Shown here: one piece after another, positions 55,930 through 64,000 of the stretch
How the letters are laid out: every line of letters begins with the position of its first letter
How positions within the stretch are numbered: the stretch's first letter is position 1
Program-made: the position numbers and the translations under genes
The notes under the pieces: generated by a model
The model's input: the letters and a program-made list of their open reading frames with translations, nothing else
Database searches by the model: none
What the model was told of the DNA's origin: nothing
Source of the DNA: Thalassia testudinum
Lineage: Eukaryota; Streptophyta; Magnoliopsida; Alismatales; Hydrocharitaceae
Reading direction: 5' to 3'
Assembly (NCBI GenBank): GCA_037157565.1
Contig: JAZHRO010000063.1
Span: forward strand, 86,084,001-86,148,000
DNA length: 64,000 bases

Positions 55930-57064
55930 TGATGCATTCCTAACGACGAGATCAATGACGTGATCTCATTAAGTCACGACTAGGCCTGCGGTGGCCATTT
56001 CTCTAGGCGTAAAACCGCAGCAAAAATTCTCCAGTGGGTTCTTTTGGCCCACTTTGTTCAAAGATGCACAAACGTATTGTAGAGCATGCGCTCGTTGTTA
56101 AACCCTCGGCAACATGGGTCCGCGGGATATGATGCCTTTAAACTCGATTATTGTGTGCGCAATCTTTGACATTTGGGGAATTGATTTCATGAGACCCTTT
56201 CTCGGATCTAATGGCTTCGAGTACATTCTACTCATTGTTGTTTGTCTCTAAATGGATCGAAGCTGTCCCTACAAGAACTAGTGATCATAAAGTTATCCTC
56301 CGATTTATTCAGTAGAACATCTTTACCAAATTTGGGATTCCTAAGGCCATCATCAGTGATGGCGAGTCTCATTTTAACAATGTACACTTCCAGTCCTTGA
56401 TGAAAAAGTACGAGGTGTTACATCGTATCTCGACTCCTTACCACCCACAGACTAATGGACTGGTAGAACTATCAAATCGAGAGATCAAGAAGATCCTTCA
56501 GGTCACTGTTCAGCCTGATAGGAAGGATTGGTCTACTCTCCTTCTGAAAGCCTTGTGGGCATATAGGATTACCCACAAAATCCAATTAGGCATGTCTCCC
56601 TTCAGATTAATGTACGACAATGTGTTACCTTCCTGTCGAGATGGAGTACAAAGCTTATTGGGTGGTACGGAAGTGCAATCTGGATCTGATGAAGGCTGGA
56701 ATACACCGTCGGTTGCAATTGAGTGAGATCGAGGAACTATGCAATGATGCGTACGAGGACTCGCGTATCTATAAAGAGCGGGTTAAAGCCTTCCATGACA
56801 GGCACATTGTACAAAAATCTTTCCACCCTGGTCAAAAAGTTTTACTCTTTGATGTTAAACTCAAAACTGTTCTTAGGAAAACTCAGATCAAAATGGATTG
56901 GACCATTCTTGGTGAGACGAATCTTTGGAAATGGAGCAGTTAAAATTAGTGAACTCAGCCTTGATTCTAAACCTTTTATCATGAACGGTCAGAGACTCAA
57001 ACCGTTCGTCGAACTCACTGACTCGAATTTAGTTGCTATCTCTTTTGATCTCCATTCTCCTTGA
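55930..57064 (+). pseudogene. pol: Integrase of element C
   Basis: FDIWGIDFMRPF (about 56,165-56,200, first catalytic Asp), ISDGESHFN (about 56,353-56,380), TPYHPQTNGLVELSNREIKKIL (56,430-56,495; the Glu is present), then [30 protein letters not shown] and MNGQRLKPF, ending at 57,064. Several frameshifts separate these blocks. Confidence 0.9.
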
Positions 57065-58658
57065 GCATATTGCATCTGGCTGATGGTGTTAAACTCAGTA
57101 CTTAACGGGAGGCAACCTGCCATCTTTTTGAAAAACCTGAAACCCTTCTTGACACATCTCATGCTGAACTCATATTACACTTTAGGGTTCGTCCATTAGA
57201 ACAGTCGACCCCACCTTTGGTACCCGTACCAGAGCTTAAAATGGTCCGCAACAATCACCTCGACCCGTCCACTCACCTAAATCTGTTGTAATGTACGATC
57301 TAAGCTGAACTCAAACCCACCTAATTTGCAATGACATTGCAAATCTTAGGCATGAGGGGTATTAAAGTGCAAAACACTGTGAGAATCACTTCACAAGAAA
57401 GGGTTTCATCAAAAAAATACATATTCCAAAAAAAATAAAACATTTTTAAAAAAGAACAAAAAAAAATGGACAAGGGAGGAAATTTTTGAAAATTGCATAT
57501 CATTCTGGAGGAAAAGGGGATGTGTTATAAATGTCAAAGAGGAGCAACAATTTGAAATAAAAAGAGATAATAAATAGTAAAAGATTAAGGAATCTACTTA
57601 GTTCTAGATCAAATCAAAAGAAAGAAATAAGACAAAAAGTGCGAAGAGACAGAGGTTGTTATGAACGCTGATCTTAGGCCTCTTGGGCTTGTGTTTAAGC
57701 TTAAAAATTCATGTATTTATTAAGATCTGGATAGTCTTTAAGAGGTTGAGGAAAATGAGAAGTTTAAGTGTTAGGTCTAAGGCTTAGGGATTATTCGGCC
57801 TCGTTAACTGACCCCTGGTTTGCGGGACTCGGTAACCTAAGCACCCTAATTCACATAGTCTGGTTTAGTGTGCTTAATTATCAAAATCACGCAAAAGCAT
57901 TAATTCTGTTATGAAAAAGCTGCCTAGATTAGGAGCGGCTGATCAACACAAGTTGATTTCGAAGAGTTCCTGACGCGGAGAGGCGGGAAATTCCCCTCGA
58001 AGATACGTAATAACATACCTTCTACTCGGTGCTTGTCTCTTAAGATATCTAAATATCCTACCGGGGCCATGTAAGCACCTTGTGCTGATTCAGGTGTCAT
58101 GGGTTGGATTATCCCGAAATGTTGATTGCCAGGGCCTGAATTTACTACAGAACGTCATGGGCGGCACTCTCAAACTGTCGAAAGCTAGAGTTCTGGGGGT
58201 TGCCATGGGCGGTGTTATCTCGAAGCGTCGAAAGTCAGGGACCCTGCAAGGATTGATGGCGGGAGGTAGGAATCCGATACAGATTATGTTGCAAAGCTAA
58301 TTCGAAGCTAGAAATAAAGAAAAGAAAAGAGAGAACTCTCCAAAAACAAAAAAATTCCTCTTACAAAAACACACTGCAAACTGAATTAGGACTAAACATG
58401 TTTTAAGCACAGGTGCTTTAACCGCATAGTTCAACGAATCTTAGGTTAGTTACTGTGGACCTTAAAAACCTTTGTGGCGGATTGAGGCTAAAGCTGGTCA
58501 GGTCCGGATCTTGCTTGGTACTTGAGTACCTCTAGGCCTACTATTGATATTCTGACCTAATCTACAAAAGAAAGCACACATTAAAAATCTGAGCATAAAA
58601 AGGCATGGTTTAGAATTTGAATTAATTCCATAAGATTTTGTTAAGAGATTAGTAAAAA
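57065..58658 (+). other. 3' non-coding tail of element C
   Basis: No env-like ORF. Contains a purine tract TTAGGCATGAGGGG (57,346-57,360), A-rich runs (57,400-57,480) and no recognisable gene. The 58,082-58,300 ORF is not supported by any family resemblance. Confidence 0.7.
57346..57360 (+). other. Upstream polypurine-tract-like site, element C
   Basis: TTAGGCATGAGGGGT about 280 bases after the pol stop, matching the sites at 7,057 (A) and 63,911 (D). Confidence 0.55.
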
Positions 58659-58673
58659 TTAGGCACTGGGTTA
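58659..58673 (+). other. 3' polypurine tract of element C (decayed)
   Basis: TTAGGCACTGGGTTA directly before the 3' LTR; a degenerate form of GGCATGGGGG. Confidence 0.7.
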
Positions 58674-61250
58674 TGATGGGAACACCATCATGAGTCATAA
58701 TTAGTTTAATTTGATCTAATTAAGTCATTAAACGCTCCTACATAATCATTAGAAGGCCATAATTCATTGCAAATCCTTTCAGAGAGAAGAAATTAGGATT
58801 AAAATTGTAATTTTTCCATCATATGTTGAATGCAGAATAATCACAGGTTTTTTAGGGGTAAATTAGGGGTCAAATGGTTTTAAGAGTCTAATAAGTGGGT
58901 TAGTAAAGATAGAAAAGTGTTTTCGCGTGTTTTAAGAATTAAATGACATCTGAAACCCTAAAAATAGACTTAATTAAATAAGGTTTTGGTCAGGATAAAA
59001 TTCACCTAAACCTTCTAAAATTCATAAAAAATTATTCTCTAGGGTTTGGTACCTTCAATTTGACCATCAGAACGCATCTTGACCAAAAACAATCTCAGAC
59101 AGACATTTACCCTAATTTGAATAATTGTGTAAATTACTCAGTCAAATTAGGTCAAAATCAAAATTCAACTTCACCATTAAATTCCGTAGGTTCAAATTAG
59201 GTTTGTATCAAAATTTGGGCCAAATCTGAGATTGTCTTGACTTAGTTTGGAATTTAGTTCTGTCTGATTTTTTTATCTCACATTCATGTCCCTAACTTTT
59301 GAATTTCTTACAAATAGCCTCCTAATTTTGTCATCTTCTTCACAAAAAGGTCTCTGCCACCATGAAATCCTATTCCTAGAACTCCAACGACCTTTGATTG
59401 AAGAGAACCCCTTTGATCAATCAATCCCTTCCAAAATTTGAAGGGAGATTCCTTGAGGAGTCCTCTTTCCATTGAATTCGATCTTGAGCCCCAAGGACTT
59501 CTTAATCTCTCATGCGAACGCATGAGAGATTTGGGTATCTTTAAATTTCCAACTCTGGCGAACCTTCCAGTAAGCTTCTTAAGCTCTAATCGATCCGTAA
59601 GGCCTATATAAGGATCCTTAGGGCTCGGTTGAACTTTTCAGCAAAGTTTGGTGAGTCAACCACCTCTCACTCTCCTCCTCTAGCCACCAAAACCCTTCCT
59701 TCGGCTACCCTCTTCGATCCTCCTCTGGCCGTCCAACAACCAAATTGGTTGGCTCTCTCGACTCCTCTCTTCGACGCGACCCTCCCCAGCCGAAGGGAGG
59801 GCATATCTCTGCCTACTTCATCGTCGCCATCTCACCGTCTTCTCATCCTTTGGTGCTGGTACACCACAATCGGCTGCCTCCACCTCTCAACATCTCCGTT
59901 AGTTCCCTAAAGTCTCTCCCTCTCCCTCTCCCTCGATCATTTCTACACCTTTAGGACCTCATTTCAATCGCCGTTATGCCTCTGATCCCATTGTTGTCTT
60001 CCACTCCGGCCACATCTTCGGTGAAGCGCCTCCATTGCTTCACACCTCCATCTGCTTCGCCACCGACTCCAAAAGCTCCGCCGTGTCCCAGAGAGCAAAA
60101 GCCCTCTGGTTATTGTGGCTATTGGCCTCTCCTCAGTGCCACCGAACACCACCACCTACGCACCACCTTCTCGAGGTCATCAAGCCCCCACCGACCTCTA
60201 CATGCCCTTAGACCACCACCACCACATTCACCATCACATGGCGAACCTTCCGAGCTGCCCTGATGTGGCCATCAGGTCGTATTCCTTCTTTCAGGTCTCT
60301 TACCGGTCGTCGCCACCGTTGCCATCTTCGCTGCCCTGTTCATTGTGTTCCAAGCCAGGCACCTCCCAGGTGCTATGCCCAGGTCACGTGGAGAAGCTCC
60401 AGGTAGGTCTCTAGGCCTTCAATTGGCTTCAACATACGTTGCTGCTGCTCCAATTTGGTAAGGGAAGTCCACTGTCGACTTCGCGAAGAACAGGGGGACA
60501 ACTTAGTCCCACATCGGAAACAGACGAAGCCCCCGCAAGGTTTAAATTGTTTTTGTGCTGTGGGCTTATCGCCTCAGCATGCACAGGGGGTGAGGTCCCC
60601 ACACGCATGCCTTCGCTCACGCTCACGCCTCGTTGGTCTGGGCCTCGGTCCATTCACCCAGATACTCGGGTCTATTCTGGTTTGCCTGGTTCTGAGAGAG
60701 AAAGAAGAGAAAAGAGAGAGGGGAGTGGGGGGTTTTCTCTGCCACCCTCCTTTCAACACTTGTGATCTCTGAGGGAGGCCTTTTCCTCTGCTGGCGTTGC
60801 TGAGCCCTGTGCTGTGCCTTCTCTGGTGCTTGAGGAGGCAGAAGAAGAGAGAAAGGGAAGGAAGAGGAAGGGTACCCTCTTGGCACTTAGAGTTCCATCG
60901 GCTGATCTTTGAAGGGAGTGTACTGTGCGCTTATCCTACATGGATTTAAATTGATATTGTTGAAATATTTGATATTATTGTGAGGCGTAATTGGTGATTT
61001 AAATCGCCATTTTACCCAATTCTTTTTGCACTATTTGACATTCGCTTTCATTTATATCATTATTGTTTGGAGTTCTATTATAAATTGCTCATATATTTGC
61101 TTGAATTGCAATCTTGAGAATCATTTTGCTATTTGCTCCTAGCGAACGACCTCGGGTTTCCATTTGAGTATAAATATTATCCGTTTTTCGCACTGATTCG
61201 AATTGTACTACAACGCATTGATTTTAAAATCCGTTTCAGAGTGACTAACG
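58674..61250 (+). mobile_element. 3' LTR of element C
   Basis: Starts TGATGGGAACACC, ends GTGACTAACG; the last base is G where the 5' LTR has A, so the CA terminus has become CG. TATA box TATATAAGG at about 59,604. USE/TATA pair at 60,505-60,546. ORFs at 59,629-60,886 are within the LTR. Confidence 0.93.
60505..60546 (+). promoter_or_regulatory. USE/TATA pair (snRNA-type promoter signature) in 3' LTR of C
   Basis: AGTCCCACATCG (60,505-60,516) matches the plant snRNA upstream sequence element, with TTTAAA (60,541-60,546) exactly 24 bases after it. About 60 bases farther on, CGCCTCAG and GGGTGAGGTCCC are also conserved in the B LTR. The pair lies about 900 bases downstream of the LTR TATA box, inside the transcribed part of the LTR. 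Confidence 0.5.
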
Positions 61251-61255
61251 GTACA
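61251..61255. repeat. Right target-site duplication of element C (GTACA)
   Basis: Identical to 47,878-47,882. Confidence 0.9.
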
Positions 61256-62048
61256 CTTCAACTCAATACACATAAGTGAGTAGAAATCTGATTAGGCTAA
61301 GACATTGTGCCTTAATCTGTGGTGCGAATAGGTCAATTGATTGATTTGTTTGCGTCGCATCACTTAAAATAAAATTGATCCTTCAAGTAGCTTTTCACTT
61401 AGGGTTGATTTTAAGGGCTGAACCAGGCACTCCACATTATTTTTTTGATTTCTAAAGGAATATATCATCACTAGTGTTTACAAAACATGGAGTGTTCTCC
61501 TCAACTTGATTGAATACACCTAAGATTAAACCTAAAAGCTACTAAACAAGGTTAAACCCTAAAAGACACATCATCAAATAACCTTGTTTGTAAGCCCTGG
61601 TTGTGCACGCACACATATTAACTGATCATTAAGGGCACAACTCATCTAAAGGGCCCATTACGTTGCAAGAGCATGTTCATCCCAAGCCTAAGTAAAACTG
61701 AGTAGATGTTGGCCTTAAGGATTGATTCGCTCTTCGGGGCTCAGATTGAGATTTTTTTCGATTAATCTGCTTCTACTGGTCCGTCTGAAGTCTAGCTAAG
61801 GGAGTAGCGTCAAACGATCGCGGCTGGGGTATACATTAGGAACCGGAGGTGCAAGCCAAAGAAAGAACCTTCTCCCCAGCCCCTCTCTGTAACTGGTTGG
61901 ATTGACTGGATAGAAGTAGACCAAATCATTTATAATCTCAAGACAGGTCCTAGGAGTCTGTAGGTCTTTAGGCTAACCCACCTAAGGACAAGGTTGATTG
62001 CTTGTATTGCAGGGCTCCTCTCTCTTTTGATTTCTCTCCTATTCTACC
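61256..62048 (+). other. Leader of element D, part after element C
   Basis: Homologous to the leader of element E in reverse complement. The block at 61,800-61,925 contains TCAAACGATCGCGGCT and AAGCCAAAGAAAGAACC, shared with A (about 524-575). No gene is seen. Confidence 0.8.
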
Positions 62049-63560
62049 ATGTATCCTTGCACATCTTACACGCATTTCCCATCTTACCCTCCTACCAACA
62101 CTTATCCCCAAGATGATTACTATCCCGACTTGACTTATGACTACCCATCTCTTAGCTGGGACAACTTTGATTGGGAATATGAATTCGGACCTCAGTGTCC
62201 AGGATCTAACCTTGGGCAACAAGACTATGATTACTATCCTTCCTAGAGCTACAATGATTATGGATCTCTACCCTTTGATGATCAACTTAACCAGATCTAC
62301 AACCATGAAGGATATGCTGATTATAACACTTACCCTCCCCAGTATTCTACTGAATATAGGTCGCCACCATTCTTTGAACAATCTGAGACGACATACTATC
62401 AAGGAGGGACCCGAGGACCTCGACATCTTGACTCCCTTATAGATTTAACCCAAACCCACCCAAACCTGAACCGAACCATTCGGTTTAGGTGAACCAAATC
62501 CAAGACAGGGTGTTGGCTAACTTGAGAAACACCATATAATCTTTAGAAGTCTAGCCAATACCATGCACTAAAGCATTGGAGCCTGTGATAAAAATGATTG
62601 ATGAGCTGAATAACTCTTTATTGGATTTGCTCCAAAATGTTAGGGATAGGGGCGTGGGTGAGTTTCTACTTGGGAAATTGTCGAGGTTGAGGATAAAATT
62701 TGTGGTTGCCCTAGTTAAATCTTAGGATGATTCTCAAGATGAATCCCCTTTAAAAGAGTTAATGTCTGAACCTGCTCAGGCGCCTGTCGGGGGGATACAT
62801 GTTTTGAGACCGAGGATGACCAGGTTAGGCTAGAGCAACCCATTAAGGATGAACCGAGTTTCTCACTCGAGATCCTAGAGCTAGGGAATGACGAAGAGTA
62901 TGTCTGCATGGACCATGATATGACATGATTTTGAGACATATAAATGAGGATCATGAATTCTTTTTTTCTGCGGGTGAGGAATCTCTCAGTGAAGTCTCAC
63001 TGGATCTTAAGGAGAATGATTTTAGTGAGACTAATGGGTTCAAGGATTAAGATGAACTATTTGATAGCCCGATTATTGAAGATTGTGATCCGATTGGTGC
63101 TGACATGGAGGATACTGATCCTATTATAATAGATGATCCAATCGGTAGCCCTAACCTTCAACCACACCCTGAAGAGCTGAATGATCATACTTTTGAGATC
63201 ATTGTACCGAAGTCAATGTTGATTCATCTACGATTTCTAGACTTGGGAGAATCATATGGGGTGAATGATATGCTAGAGGTCTTGGAACAAGAACACTTGA
63301 TGTTGGAGGGTAGAAATGTGGAAATGAAAATCTGGGAGGTTAATTTTGAGGGAACTACGATTTTGGATCTAAGGGTTCCTGTTGATTTAAAATCACCTAC
63401 TTTCTACCAAGACCCTTGCGATATCTTTGACGTGCAACCTATGCTCGGAATTATTGACTATCTTTCTGAGCTGAATTTTAAGTGGACATCTGAACCTTGT
63501 AAATCAAATCTACCTTTTGTACGACACTTTAATTTTGGGTTGCACACCACCAAACAATAG
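62049..63560 (+). pseudogene. Unusual ORF of element D, degenerate
   Basis: Homolog of the E ORF; no family recognised. From the ATG at 62,049 the N-terminus is dense in Tyr and Pro (MYPCTSYTHFPSYPPTNTY, then DYYPDLTYDYPSLSWDNFDW). After a stop near 62,244 the pattern continues to YYQGG (about 62,397). A broken middle section reads KALEPVIKMIDELNNSLL-like, then an acidic part, then an intact C-terminus (63,105-63,560) with EELNDHTFEIIVP, VEMKIWEVNFEG, LDLRVPVDLKSPTFYQDPCD and FGLHTTKQ. Estimated original length is about 500 residues. No zinc finger, protease, RT or integrase motif and no signal peptide are seen. Confidence 0.65.
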
Positions 63561-64000
63561 GCCCAGCCTCACAGGCATAATAATCTTTGATTCTGGGTGA
63601 TTTTCATCCAAAACCTTAGAACCACTCAACCCTGGGGCATGGGTCTACACTACAACTTGGTTCACATTTGTGGACATCTTCTGTTGGCGGGTATGAGGAT
63701 TAATCTTTTGATTTTGATTCTGACCTGCACTTATGAATTTTCAAATTCTTCTTTGTATGTATATTATGCCTAGCTGAAGGCATTAAACTTAGCACGTGTG
63801 TATACTCTCTTCTCTCTACGGAGCTGATCGGATTGTTACGAAATTCAGGTGATGTTTTGTTTACTTCGTCTTTTTCATGTCTTTATTTTTACAATGAGGA
63901 CATTGCATCATTTAGTCATGGGGGGTGGATAATTAATTCCTGAAATTATTTTGTTAACTTCATAGCATTTCTTTTAGTTTCTTAAAAAAAAAAGAAAAAA
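63561..64000 (+). other. 3' non-coding part of element D with polypurine-like tract
   Basis: Matches E past its ORF (TGGGGCATGGGTCTACAC and onward). TTTAGTCATGGGGGGTGG at 63,911-63,929, preceded by GAGGACATTGCAT, is the counterpart of the purine tract in E. The window ends in an A-rich run. Confidence 0.7.

Larger units (their letters stand above)
47883..61250 (+). mobile_element. Element C: complete Athila-type retrotransposon (13,368 bp)
   Basis: Both LTRs (47,883-50,459 and 58,674-61,250) are 2,577 bases, with a perfect GTACA duplication outside. Between them are the primer-binding site, leader, gag, protease, reverse transcriptase, RNase H, integrase, a 3' tail and a weak polypurine tract. 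The whole coding region is riddled with stops and frameshifts. It sits in the leader of element D. LTR divergence is considerable, roughly one difference in eight over the first 170 bases by eye, mostly transitions, so the insertion is old. Confidence 0.95.
45911..64000 (+). mobile_element. Element D: non-autonomous Athila-like element, split by element C
   Basis: 5' LTR 45,911-47,436, primer-binding site, start of leader up to 47,882, then element C (47,883-61,250), then the rest of the leader from 61,256, the unusual ORF (62,049-63,560), a purine tract (63,911) and an A-rich tail running off the window. The parts of D on both sides of C are tied together by homology with element E. No protease, RT or integrase motif occurs in the D parts. 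Confidence 0.8.

Overview
This window is plant nuclear DNA made almost entirely of nested, decayed transposable elements. The elements are LTR retrotransposons of the Ty3/gypsy Athila/Tat type. Their Pol shows plant-specific motifs: FMDD in reverse transcriptase, DLG in protease, and primer-binding sites complementary to plant tRNA-Asp. The only host-gene sequences are broken fragments: proteasome alpha-7 (PAD1), an NT-C2 coiled-coil protein, a BSL-type kelch phosphatase, a mitochondrial carrier and ARL8. The GC-rich third positions of the PAD1 fragment would fit a monocot, but this is weak evidence. I see no intact host gene, no RNA gene and no CRISPR array.

Layout. (A) 1-10,995, plus strand: an autonomous gag-pol element whose 5' LTR lies left of the window. 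(B) 10,996-17,496, minus strand: gag-protease with its 5' LTR; its reverse transcriptase/integrase half is absent at the exact end of A, so A appears to sit inside B. (E) about 17,497-22,135, minus strand: a non-autonomous element carrying one unusual ORF and no pol, interrupted by B. (G) 22,136-22,930, minus strand: a gag/leader remnant. An inverted LTR scrap lies at 23,049-23,290. (F) 23,295 to about 30,790, minus strand: a gag remnant, leader, PBS and long 5' LTR, with a solo LTR (H1, 23,785-26,486) inside gag. From 30,800 to 38,469 there are CACTA-transposase remnants, a second solo LTR (H2, 32,737-35,549), a possible LINE scrap and unassigned DNA. From 38,470 a CACTA terminus with 42-bp subterminal repeats opens a stretch holding fragments of at least five unrelated host genes, all on the plus strand, which looks like gene capture. 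(D) 45,911-64,000, plus strand: a non-autonomous element of the same kind as E, interrupted at 47,883-61,250 by a complete gag-pol element (C) with two 2,577-bp LTRs and a perfect GTACA target duplication.

How it fits together. D and E encode no enzymes. They share a roughly 100-bp leader block, and related LTR ends, with the gag-pol element A, so A-type elements are plausible trans-acting partners. D and E both carry a homologous protein of about 500 residues with a tyrosine-rich N-terminus, a short helical segment, an acidic middle and a conserved C-terminus, for which I recognise no family. B and C form a second autonomous lineage with its own leader and with an snRNA-type USE/TATA pair at a fixed 24-bp spacing inside the LTR. 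All of these elements are dead. Substitutions in their primer-binding sites and several premature stops are overwhelmingly C:G to T:A, as expected for long-methylated repeats.
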